Shown in pieces: positions 15,114 to 22,687 of a stretch of 34,340 nt of DNA (position 1 is the stretch's first letter; each line of letters opens with the position of its first letter). Below the pieces are notes generated by a model. The model did no database searches and was not told the DNA's origin. It saw only the letters and a list, made by a program, of their open reading frames with translations. The DNA comes from Candidatus Staskawiczbacteria bacterium. GTDB lineage: Bacteria > Patescibacteriota > Minisyncoccia > Minisyncoccales > Staskawiczbacteraceae. The stretch spans positions 1-34,340 of the forward strand of contig CAIKWD010000009.1 in the NCBI GenBank assembly GCA_903831095.1, read 5' to 3'. A program made the translations under genes and the position numbers.

Positions 15114-16289
15114 ATGAAAAAAGTATATTTAGATTACGCAGCAACAACTCCGGTAGACAAGAGAGTGGTAAAAGCCTCAGAGCCTTTTTATACTGAGAAT
15201 TTTGGCAACACAATGTCTTTACACAGTTTTGGTCAGGAAGCTAAATTTTATTTAGATCAGTCACGCCAAACCTTAGCTGATTTGATAAATGCAGAGCCTA
15301 ATGAATTGGTTTTTACCGGGTCTGCCACAGAAAGCAATAACACAGCCCTCAAAGGCTGTGCCCTGAGAGAGCGAAGCGAGTCGAAGGGTAAGAAAAATCA
15401 CATAATAATTTCTTCAATAGAACATCCATGCGTTGTAGAGTCAGCTAAATGGTTAAAGCGCCAAGGGTTTGAAATTACAAAGCTTCCAGTTGATGAATTT
15501 GGCTTAGTAAATCCGGAAGATGTTAAAAAAGCTATTACCGAAAAAACAATTTTAGTTTCTGTAATGCACGCCTCAAATGAAATAGGCACAATAGAGCCAA
15601 TTGCAGAAATTGGAAAAATTTGCAGACAAGCGGGAGTTTATTTTCATACAGATGCTGTGCAGTCTTTTGGAAAAATTCCAATTGATGTGAAAAGAGATAA
15701 TATCGATTTGCTTACTGCCAGTTCACATAAAATGTATGGGCCAAAGGGAATTGCGTTGCTATATATAAGAGATGGAGTGAAAATTGAGCCAATTTTGCAT
15801 GGAGGAGGGCAGGAAAATGGTTTGAGAAGTTCTACTGTAAACGTGGCTGCAATAGTTGGTTTTGCCAAAGCAGCTGATATTTGCAAAAAAGAAATGTCAA
15901 AGGAAGCTAAAAGACTTTCAAAACTTAGAGACAAAGCAATAAAAAATATTTTGAAGATTAAAGGCGCAAAATTAAATGGCCACCCAAAAAAGAGGTTGCC
16001 AAATAATATTAACGTTTCTTTTCCTTATATAGAAGGGGAGTCACTTATTATACAGTTAGATATGCATGGAATTGCTTGTTCTACGGGATCTGCTTGTTCA
16101 TCTATAAAGTTAGAGCCAAGTTATGTGCTTTTGGCTATTGGATTGAAACCTGAAGAAGCTCATGGTTCTTTGAGAATTTCCTTGGGCAGATTTACAACAG
16201 AAAAAGAAATAAATTATTTATTAAAGGTTTTACCGAAAATAACCAAACAACTAATGGCTATGTCGCCATTTAAAAACAATGAAAACTAA
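15114..16289 (+). CDS. iscS: cysteine desulfurase (IscS/NifS family)
   Basis: MKKVYLDYAATTPVD, HTDAVQSFGKIPID, SSHKMYGPKGIALLYIR, CSTGSACSS. Confidence 0.93.
   Translation: MKKVYLDYAATTPVDKRVVKASEPFYTENFGNTMSLHSFGQEAKFYLDQSRQTLADLINAEPNELVFTGSATESNNTALKGCALRERSESKGKKNHIIISSIEHPCVVESAKWLKRQGFEITKLPVDEFGLVNPEDVKKAITEKTILVSVMHASNEIGTIEPIAEIGKICRQAGVYFHTDAVQSFGKIPIDVKRDNIDLLTASSHKMYGPKGIALLYIRDGVKIEPILHGGGQENGLRSSTVNVAAIVGFAKAADICKKEMSKEAKRLSKLRDKAIKNILKIKGAKLNGHPKKRLPNNINVSFPYIEGESLIIQLDMHGIACSTGSACSSIKLEPSYVLLAIGLKPEEAHGSLRISLGRFTTEKEINYLLKVLPKITKQLMAMSPFKNNEN
15361..15388. repeat. REP-like palindrome inside iscS
   Basis: CCCTGAGAGAGCGAAGCGAGTCGAAGGG, in frame (CALRERSESKG); preceded by hairpin CACAGCC-ctcaaa-GGCTGTG (15341-15360). 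Confidence 0.6.
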
Positions 16290-16689
16290 CAATAAAGTTT
16301 GTGGGGGATTATACACTCCAAAAGTAATGGAGACTTTCAAAAATCCGCACAATTATGGAAAAATTAAGAATGCCAGTGGTATAGGAAAAGTGGGCAACAT
16401 AGTCTGCGGAGACGTAATGTGGCTTTATATTAAAGTTGCGCAAAATAAAAAGAAAGAAGATTTTATTAAAGATATAAAGTTTGAGACCTTTGGATGCGTG
16501 GCTGCAATTTCCACAAGTTCTATAATTACAGACTTAGTCAAAGGTAAAAAAATTACAGAAGCTTTAAAAATTACTAAAGATGACATTGTCAAAACTTTAG
16601 GAGGATTACCTAAAATTAAATATCATTGCTCAATTTTAGCAATTGATGCATTAAAGGAAGCAATTAAAGACTATAATGAAAAAAAATAA
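16279..16689 (+). CDS. Fe-S cluster assembly scaffold (IscU/NifU-N-like)
   Basis: YTPKVMETFKNPHNYGKIKNASGIGKVGNIVCGDVMWLYIKV, FETFGCVAAISTSSIITDLVKGK, HCS: three conserved Cys; overlaps the iscS end. Confidence 0.9.
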   Translation: MKTNNKVCGGLYTPKVMETFKNPHNYGKIKNASGIGKVGNIVCGDVMWLYIKVAQNKKKEDFIKDIKFETFGCVAAISTSSIITDLVKGKKITEALKITKDDIVKTLGGLPKIKYHCSILAIDALKEAIKDYNEKK

Positions 16690-16698
16690 GCCAAAATT

Positions 16699-16962
16699 AT
16701 GGCGATAATAAAAAAGAAAATTTGGCCGAAATATTTTGAGCTTGTATCTTCTGGTAAGAAAAAGTTTGAATTGAGATTGGCTGATTTTGAGGTAAAAGAA
16801 GGAGACACTTTATTATTGGAGGAATGGGATTCAAAAAACAATAAGTATACAGGAAGAAGTATAAGTAAAAAAGTGAGTTTTGTACTTAAATTTAAATTAG
16901 ATGACTTTGGTCAAGAGAAAGTTATTAAGGATAAAGGTTTGTTTGTGATTCAAATAGATTAA
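16699..16962 (+). CDS. ASCH/DUF3850-like domain protein
   Basis: KKIWPKYFELVSSGKKKFELRLADFEVKEGDTLLLEEW. Confidence 0.82.
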   Translation: MAIIKKKIWPKYFELVSSGKKKFELRLADFEVKEGDTLLLEEWDSKNNKYTGRSISKKVSFVLKFKLDDFGQEKVIKDKGLFVIQID

Positions 16963-16972
16963 GTGAAATAAA

Positions 16973-17413
16973 ATGAAAATACGTTTTATTAAAAAAAGTG
17001 AAATTGCTGCCGCCTCTAAAATTGTGGGATTGAATTGGGACAAAAAAGATATTCCTTTAGCCAAAAGAGAAATGATGGCAATGTTTAATTCCAAGGTACT
17101 TGCTCCAAAATATTTAGTTGCAGAAGAAAAAGGAAATATTGCTGGAATAGCAGGATACAGCCAGTCATGGATGGATTACCACGTATATAATATATTTTGG
17201 GTAAATGTTCACCCTAACTACCAAAACAGGGGAGTTGGTTCCGATTTGATTTTAAAAATTTTGAAGGAAATTAAATCGCATAAAGGCGAGAACAAAGCCT
17301 TGTTGATTTTGCTTTCAACTGACAAGCCAGATTTCTACACCAAGTTTGGCTTTAAAAGTATTAAAAATTTTGAAAAAGGAAAATCCAACTTGATGGCCTT
17401 AGAATTGTTATAA
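16973..17413 (+). CDS. GNAT family N-acetyltransferase
   Basis: WVNVHPNYQNRGVGSDLILKILKEIKSHKG...DFYTKFGFKSI. Confidence 0.85.
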   Translation: MKIRFIKKSEIAAASKIVGLNWDKKDIPLAKREMMAMFNSKVLAPKYLVAEEKGNIAGIAGYSQSWMDYHVYNIFWVNVHPNYQNRGVGSDLILKILKEIKSHKGENKALLILLSTDKPDFYTKFGFKSIKNFEKGKSNLMALELL

Positions 17414-17490
17414 TTTTTTATTGACAAAATATTGTTAATTGGTAAAGTATAACCATGAACTTTTAAATTTAAATATGGAGGAAGTGCAAA

Positions 17491-17982
17491 ATGAAAAAGA
17501 AGGAACAGAGAAGGATTCTTTTATTGAATGGGCCCAATCTCAATTTATTGGGCAAACGCAATCCTGATGTTTATGGCAAGGAAACCTTGTCCGACATCAC
17601 AAAAAAAGTGTCTTTGAAGGCCAAGGAATCAGACTATTTTATAGAGGGCTGGCACACAAATTATGAAGGAAAACTCATCGATTTGATCCAAACTGCCCCA
17701 GCAAAAGGAGTAAAAGGAATAATCCTCAACGCCGGCGGACTTACTCACACAAGCGTGTGCTTGAGGGATGCAGTTGATTTTGCCCGTGAACAAGGTGTTC
17801 CAACAATCGAAGTCCACATTTCTAACATCCATATAAGAGAAACATTTCGACATGTTTCTCTCCTTACGGGTGTCTGTATCAGACAAGTGTCTGGCATGGG
17901 TACAAAAGGATATTTGGAGGCTCTCAGGGAACTGATTGTTCACCTGGAGCTGGAAAGCCTAAATGTCAACAACAAACTTTAA
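17491..17982 (+). CDS. aroQ: 3-dehydroquinate dehydratase, type II
   Basis: ILLLNGPNLNLLGKRNPDVYGKETL, NAGGLTHTSVCLRDAV, PTIEVHISNIHIRETFRHVSL. Confidence 0.93.
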   Translation: MKKKEQRRILLLNGPNLNLLGKRNPDVYGKETLSDITKKVSLKAKESDYFIEGWHTNYEGKLIDLIQTAPAKGVKGIILNAGGLTHTSVCLRDAVDFAREQGVPTIEVHISNIHIRETFRHVSLLTGVCIRQVSGMGTKGYLEALRELIVHLELESLNVNNKL

Positions 17983-18005
17983 CCTAAATATGGAAGGAGT
18001 ATAAG

Positions 18006-18416
18006 ATGAAAAAGAGAGAGCAGAAAGTGGTAAGGATTAAAATTGCTTTGGACCCAAACTCAATAGCAGCCATACAATGTGTGGACGTTATGGGTCTTGG
18101 CGCAAAAATGGTAAAAGTGTTGGCTGAATTCTTTGGAATCAAGGAATCTGAGATAGCAGTTGCCATATCCATGGAATTTGAAAATGGCTTTACCGAAGAT
18201 TACCGGTTTGAAATTGACTACAAAATTAGTCCATTTTCAACAACAACGCAATCTCAGCATAAGAAACTTATGGAATGCGTCAAAAAAACATACTATGAGT
18301 TTGTCAAAAAAGGAGGACCAAATATTTTTATAACTTCATTCATTTGCCGACCCTGCTTTCCTTGGGCATTCGAGTCACAAAAACTCAAACACGAAATGGG
18401 CACTAGAGTGTCTTAA
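18006..18416 (+). CDS. hypothetical protein (136 aa)
   Basis: ORF with GGAGT SD-like site; no recognised family. Confidence 0.7.
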   Translation: MKKREQKVVRIKIALDPNSIAAIQCVDVMGLGAKMVKVLAEFFGIKESEIAVAISMEFENGFTEDYRFEIDYKISPFSTTTQSQHKKLMECVKKTYYEFVKKGGPNIFITSFICRPCFPWAFESQKLKHEMGTRVS

Positions 18417-18428
18417 AAGGAGGTTTTT

Positions 18429-18665
18429 ATGCATATTGAGAAAACAAGTGGCATTTGTATGGTTTGTAATGGTGAAATCATTGAAAGGATTAAGCGTATA
18501 TTTGATCCAAGCCTTGGACCGCAGGTAATTGGCGTTGATGGCCCATCTAACCATCAATTTAAAAACGTGAGTGAAGGATACTATTGCAAGAAATGCGGAA
18601 TCAAATATGAATTTATTCCACAAATACGGCTTGTCCGGAAAAAATGGCTTGGCTTGTTCGGATAA
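18429..18665 (+). CDS. hypothetical CxxC...CxxC protein (78 aa)
   Basis: CMVCNGEI...YYCKKCGIKYEF, AAAAGGAGG upstream. Confidence 0.7.
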   Translation: MHIEKTSGICMVCNGEIIERIKRIFDPSLGPQVIGVDGPSNHQFKNVSEGYYCKKCGIKYEFIPQIRLVRKKWLGLFG

Positions 18666-18689
18666 ATTTTGTTTAGTATTTTATATAAG

Positions 18690-18752
18690 CGTGTTGTTGT
18701 AACGCGCTTTTTTATTGCAATAAAAAAGCCCATTTGTTTGGGCTATATTTTG
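18690..18752. terminator. convergent terminator pair
   Basis: AAGCGTG ... CGCGCTTTTTT followed by AGCCC atttgttt GGGCT between convergent genes. Confidence 0.6.
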
Positions 18753-18788
18753 GGATCTATGTGCGGAGGCTTAGAAAAGGTATTTGAA

Positions 18789-19226
18789 TTATGGTAATAC
18801 TCCTTTGTTAATTTTCCATCCATCTGTGGTTTTGTAATCTTGGCGGACATGGACATTGGCAATGACATTTTTATCAATATCAGTGTCGTAGGTAAGAAAC
18901 ATTTCTCCAGGTTTTGCATCTTCAAAGAATTTTGCTGAATCTACCTTTAGATAGTTGTTCTGGTCCCGAAAGGTTCCGGGAGCCCATACAGAAACAATTT
19001 CTTTGTTTGAGGCAACGAGCTGTATTTCATACTGAAAACATCCCATTTGCTTGACTGACATGATTTGCGTTTTGGCCGGAAAGTGCTTTCTCATTTTGCT
19101 TATGTTTTGATCTCTGCTTCTTTCATTAAACCGTTGCAATTCATAAACAATGGCCACAATGCACGCACAGACAAACACAGCAGTCAACATCAGCTTTGCG
19201 AAGTCTAACATTTTACGCTTTTCCAT
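18789..19226 (-). CDS. hypothetical single-TM protein (145 aa)
   Basis: N-terminal TM LMLTAVFVCACIVAIVYEL; GGAGGAG SD and TTGACA-N17-TAATAT promoter on the minus strand. Confidence 0.7.
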   Translation of the reverse strand: MEKRKMLDFAKLMLTAVFVCACIVAIVYELQRFNERSRDQNISKMRKHFPAKTQIMSVKQMGCFQYEIQLVASNKEIVSVWAPGTFRDQNNYLKVDSAKFFEDAKPGEMFLTYDTDIDKNVIANVHVRQDYKTTDGWKINKGVLP

Positions 19227-19356
19227 ATTCTCCTCCTTTTTTATTTAAATGAACATTTTTGAAACACTTTGATATTAATTCCATATAAATGAATTGTCAA
19301 ACAAATAAAGGTGTGCTTTTATTGAAAAATGGTTATATTGTGGTAAAGTTTAGAAT

Positions 19357-20532
19357 ATGCAAAGTAAAAATAAAAAAATAAAAATTATAGTGGCAATGTC
19401 TGGGGGAGTGGATTCTAGCGTGGCGGCTGCTTTGGTAAAGCAGGCTGGCCTCGCCCGTGGCCGGTCTACGGCCGAGGGTTTTGACGCAGTTGGAATTTTT
19501 ATGAAGTTTTGGAAAGATGGCAAAAGTTCTGACAATAGATGTTGTTCTGTAGAATCGGAAAAATTAGCCAGATTGGTTGCTAAGAAAGTTGGCATTCCTT
19601 TCTATGTAATAAACGTTGAAAAAGAATTTAAGCAGAAAGTTGTTGATTATTTTTTGAAGGAATACAAAAAGGGAAACACTCCAAACCCATGTGTGGTTTG
19701 CAACAAGGAAATAAAGTTTGGATTTTTAGTGAAAAAAGCTTTGTCGCTTGGCGCTGATTTTGTGGCAACAGGACATTACGTGCGTACTTCGCTCGCCAAT
19801 CATTCTCGCTCGGCAATAAACTTTTTTCCGTCTGCTGGTGGCCCCCTTTGCCTCTTCGGGCAAGTGGACCAGGGGACTGCAAAAAGTTCATTGCCTCGCT
19901 TGTTTATGGGCAAGGATGAAATTAAAGACCAGTCGTATTTTTTGTGGCAGTTAAGTAAAGAGCAGATAAAACATGTTTTGTTTCCGGTGGGTGGGTATAA
20001 CAAGCCTGAAGTGAGAAAATTGGCCAAGAAATTTGATTTACCAACAGCAGAAACGCCGGAGTCTCAGGAAGTTTGTTTTGTGCAGAACACTACCAACGAA
20101 TTTTTAAACAAGTATTTAAAAGCAAAGCCCGGTAAAATTGTAAATACAAAAGGAGAAAAAGTGGGGCAGCACAATGGACTGTGGTTTTATACAATTGGGC
20201 AAAGAAGGGGATTGGAAATACCTCAGGGCCCATATTATGTTGTTGGTAAAGATTTTAAGAATAATATTCTAATAGTTTCTAAAGATCAAAAAGATTTACT
20301 TAAGAAAGAATTGATAGCTTATAACGTTAATTGGACTGTTCCTCAAAAACTTCCAATAAATGTAGAGGTAAAAATAAGGTATAAAAGCGACTTTGCCAAA
20401 GCCAAGATTTTTGCAGATGGCAAAAACAAAGTAAAGATTATTTTCCAGAAGAATCAAAGAGCTATAACTCCAGGCCAATCAGCAGTTTTCTACAAGGGAA
20501 AAGAGCTTTTGGGAGGCGGAGTTATAGAATAA
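19357..20532 (+). CDS. mnmA: tRNA-specific 2-thiouridylase MnmA, carrying two in-frame palindromic insertions
   Basis: VAMSGGVDSSVAA, NTPNPCVVCNKEIKFG, ADFVATGHYVR, KDQSYFLWQLSKEQI, ETPESQEVCFV, GEKVGQHNGLWFYTIGQRRGL. Confidence 0.94.
   Translation: MQSKNKKIKIIVAMSGGVDSSVAAALVKQAGLARGRSTAEGFDAVGIFMKFWKDGKSSDNRCCSVESEKLARLVAKKVGIPFYVINVEKEFKQKVVDYFLKEYKKGNTPNPCVVCNKEIKFGFLVKKALSLGADFVATGHYVRTSLANHSRSAINFFPSAGGPLCLFGQVDQGTAKSSLPRLFMGKDEIKDQSYFLWQLSKEQIKHVLFPVGGYNKPEVRKLAKKFDLPTAETPESQEVCFVQNTTNEFLNKYLKAKPGKIVNTKGEKVGQHNGLWFYTIGQRRGLEIPQGPYYVVGKDFKNNILIVSKDQKDLLKKELIAYNVNWTVPQKLPINVEVKIRYKSDFAKAKIFADGKNKVKIIFQKNQRAITPGQSAVFYKGKELLGGGVIE
19449..19477. repeat. GC-rich palindrome inside mnmA, same family as 3648-3686
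   Basis: CCTCGCCCGTGGCCGGTCTACGGCCGAGG; encodes the extra LARGRSTAEG segment. Confidence 0.72.
19788..19900. repeat. nested palindromic element, copy 2, in frame inside mnmA
   Basis: TTCGCTCGCCAAT...TCGCTCGGCAATAAACTTTTTTCCGTCTGCTGGTGGCCCCCTTTG...CAAGTGGACCAGGGGACTGCAAAAAGTTCATTGCCTCGCT. Confidence 0.85.
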
Positions 20533-20533
20533 A

Positions 20534-20564
20534 AACCCTGGCAACTATTGACAGGGTTTTTTAT
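20534..20564 (+). terminator. terminator of mnmA
   Basis: AACCCTG gcaactattga CAGGGTTTTTT. Confidence 0.65.
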
Positions 20565-20580
20565 TATGATAAGATAGACC

Positions 20581-20600
20581 TATACCCCAGGTATGGGTAC
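20581..20600. promoter_or_regulatory. candidate CsoR operator
   Basis: TATACCCCAGGTATGGGTAC: TACCC-N7-GGGTA inverted repeat directly upstream of the CsoR-family gene. Confidence 0.5.
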
Positions 20601-20901
20601 AGAGAAAATTATTAATAATAATTTTATGGTTATAAATAACAAAGAAAAGTCACTTATTAATTTTAAGAAAGCGCAAGGTTCTATTTCCAAGGTCATAGAA
20701 ATGACTGAAAACGGGGAATACTGCATAAATATAATGCAGCAGAATTTAGCTGTTATTGGGCTTTTAAGATCTGCTCACGAAATGCTTATGGAAAACCACT
20801 TAAATTCCTGCTTTAAGAGCGCCATGGCTTCTAAAAATGAGAAGAAAAAGAAAGAGATGACTGACGAAATACTCAAAGTTACTAAATTATTTAATAAGTA
20901 A
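20593..20901 (+). CDS. CsoR/FrmR (DUF156) family metal-sensing repressor; start may be an internal ATG (20626)
   Basis: INFKKAQGSISKVIEMTENGEYCINIMQQNLAVIGLLRSAHEMLMENHLNSCF: Cys-His-Cys pattern. Confidence 0.88.
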   Translation: MGTEKIINNNFMVINNKEKSLINFKKAQGSISKVIEMTENGEYCINIMQQNLAVIGLLRSAHEMLMENHLNSCFKSAMASKNEKKKKEMTDEILKVTKLFNK

Positions 20902-20904
20902 TAC

Positions 20905-22284
20905 ATGAATAAATATACATACAAAGTTAAGGGGATGCATTGCGCTTCGTGCGAAATTTTAATTGAGAAGATGCTTTTGGAATTACCTAATATAAAGTCT
21001 GCAAAAGCCTCAACCGGAAAGGGAGAAGTTGTTGTAGAATTTGAAGGAAGCAGGCCTAATCTCGAAAGGCTTAATAAGGTTTTTGAACAGGAAAAGTATC
21101 ATTTTTCTGACCTCGCCACGCCGGAGCTTTCTGTGGAGGCGGGATTTGACAAGCAGAAAGCCAATCCCACTCTTGTGGCTTTTAATATTGCAATATTTAT
21201 AATTATTGCATTTTTGATTTTAGACAAAATGGGCGTGGCCAACTTTTTAAGTTTGAGTTCAACTTCATCGTTGTTTACATTTTTTGGATTTGGAGTTTTA
21301 GCTGGACTTTCTTCATGTGCAGCTTTGGTTGGAGGAATTATTTTGTCCATGTCAAAGCAGTGGAATAGTTTGTACTCTAATGAACAAAGCACATCTAAAA
21401 AGCTTCAGCCTCATATAATGTTTAATACAGGCAGAGTTGTTTCATATATAATTTTGGGTGGAGTACTTGGATTAATTGGAAGCAGATTACAAATATCTTT
21501 GAAATTTACAGCTTTTTTAATTATTGTAATTTCTATCTTAATGATACTTTTGGGATTACAGATGTTAGGGGTTAAAGCACTTAGGAAATTTCAGCTTGCT
21601 TTGCCAAAAAGTGCAACAAGGAAAATTGCCAATGAAAATAATTTTCAAGGAAAGTACATGCCATTTATAATGGGAGCTTTAACATTTTTCTTGCCTTGTG
21701 GGTTTACAATAACAACTCAGGGTTTGGCTTTGCTTTCCGGAAGTATTTTTAGCGGAGCCTTGATAATGGGAGCTTTTGCCTTGGGAACAGTTCCATCTTT
21801 GTTGTTTATTGGGCTTTCAAGTGTAAAGTTTTCTTCCAAGCCTCATTTAGCAGAAAGATTTTCTAAAGTAGCTGGATTTTTAGTAATATTTTTTGCACTA
21901 TTTAATATGTCAAACCAAGCTGCAGTTTTAGGATTTACTGGATCAAATAGCGATCAAATTCAAACACAAAATAACAATACAGATCAAAGCGATTTGCCTC
22001 CAATTGTAAATGGAAAACAGGTCATAAAAATGACAGCTTCAGGGTCAAAAGATACTCCAAATTATTTCAAAGTAAAAGTTAGAATTCCAGTAAGGTGGGA
22101 AATTACTGCTTCTAATTCTTTGGGATGCAATGGAGCAATAATTTCTAGTAAACTATTTGATGGCGCAGTTGATTTGACTCCAGGACAAGTTTCAGTAAAG
22201 GAATTTACTCCGCAAAACGCGGGAACATTTGGATTTTCGTGCACTATGGGAATGATTAGAGGTACAATGGAAGTTGTTAATTAA
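20905..22284 (+). CDS. HMA - SafE/DsbD-like transmembrane - cupredoxin fusion
   Basis: N-term YKVKGMHCASCEILIEK (HMA); central multi-TM GFGVLAGLSSCAALVGGIILSM / FLPCGFTITTQGLALLSG; C-term cupredoxin-like with NSLGCNGAI...FSCTMGMIRGTMEV. Confidence 0.83.
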   Translation: MNKYTYKVKGMHCASCEILIEKMLLELPNIKSAKASTGKGEVVVEFEGSRPNLERLNKVFEQEKYHFSDLATPELSVEAGFDKQKANPTLVAFNIAIFIIIAFLILDKMGVANFLSLSSTSSLFTFFGFGVLAGLSSCAALVGGIILSMSKQWNSLYSNEQSTSKKLQPHIMFNTGRVVSYIILGGVLGLIGSRLQISLKFTAFLIIVISILMILLGLQMLGVKALRKFQLALPKSATRKIANENNFQGKYMPFIMGALTFFLPCGFTITTQGLALLSGSIFSGALIMGAFALGTVPSLLFIGLSSVKFSSKPHLAERFSKVAGFLVIFFALFNMSNQAAVLGFTGSNSDQIQTQNNNTDQSDLPPIVNGKQVIKMTASGSKDTPNYFKVKVRIPVRWEITASNSLGCNGAIISSKLFDGAVDLTPGQVSVKEFTPQNAGTFGFSCTMGMIRGTMEVVN

Positions 22285-22286
22285 CA

Positions 22287-22420
22287 TCGCTCGGTAACAA
22301 ACTTTTTACGCTTGGCAATAAACTTTTTTTCGTCTGCTGGTGCCCCCTTTGTCCTGCTGGACAAGTGGACCAGGGGACTTCAAAAAGTTCATTGCCTCGC
22401 TAGAATATGTTATCTCGCTT
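22287..22420. repeat. nested palindromic element, copy 3
   Basis: Starts 2 nt after the stop at 22284 and ends 9 nt before ATG 22430; core TCTGCTGGTGCCCCCTTTGTCC-TGCT-GGACAAGTGGACCAGGGGACT is homologous to the mnmA copy. Confidence 0.85.
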
Positions 22421-22429
22421 AAAATAAAT

Positions 22430-22684
22430 ATGAAAATAACAGCAAAAATCCCGACGACAAAGTCGTCAAGGATCCACGGCATTGGTAAAATCAATGCCGG
22501 GACAACATTGGCAAAAATAGTAGAGAAAAAAGGAGCTGCTGAAGTTTTAAATGAAAACGGAGTTCCGTGTTTGTCTTGCCCAATGTCACAGTTTGAAATA
22601 GATAAATTGGAAATTGGAAAGGTTTGCAAAATGTACGGATTGAATCTAAAGAAAATTCTAGACGGAGTAAACAAATTAAAATAA
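22430..22684 (+). CDS. DUF1858-like protein
   Basis: AEVLNENGVPCLSCPMSQFEIDKLEIGKVCKMYGLNLKKILDGVN. The track start at 22340 lies in the repeat. Confidence 0.8.
   Translation: MKITAKIPTTKSSRIHGIGKINAGTTLAKIVEKKGAAEVLNENGVPCLSCPMSQFEIDKLEIGKVCKMYGLNLKKILDGVNKLK
22448..22499. repeat. two tandem palindromes within the DUF1858 gene
   Basis: ATCC-c-GACGAC-aaa-GTCGTC-aa-GGAT (22448-22473) and CGGCATTG-gtaaaat-CAATGCCG (22477-22499). Confidence 0.55.
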
Positions 22685-22687
22685 ATT

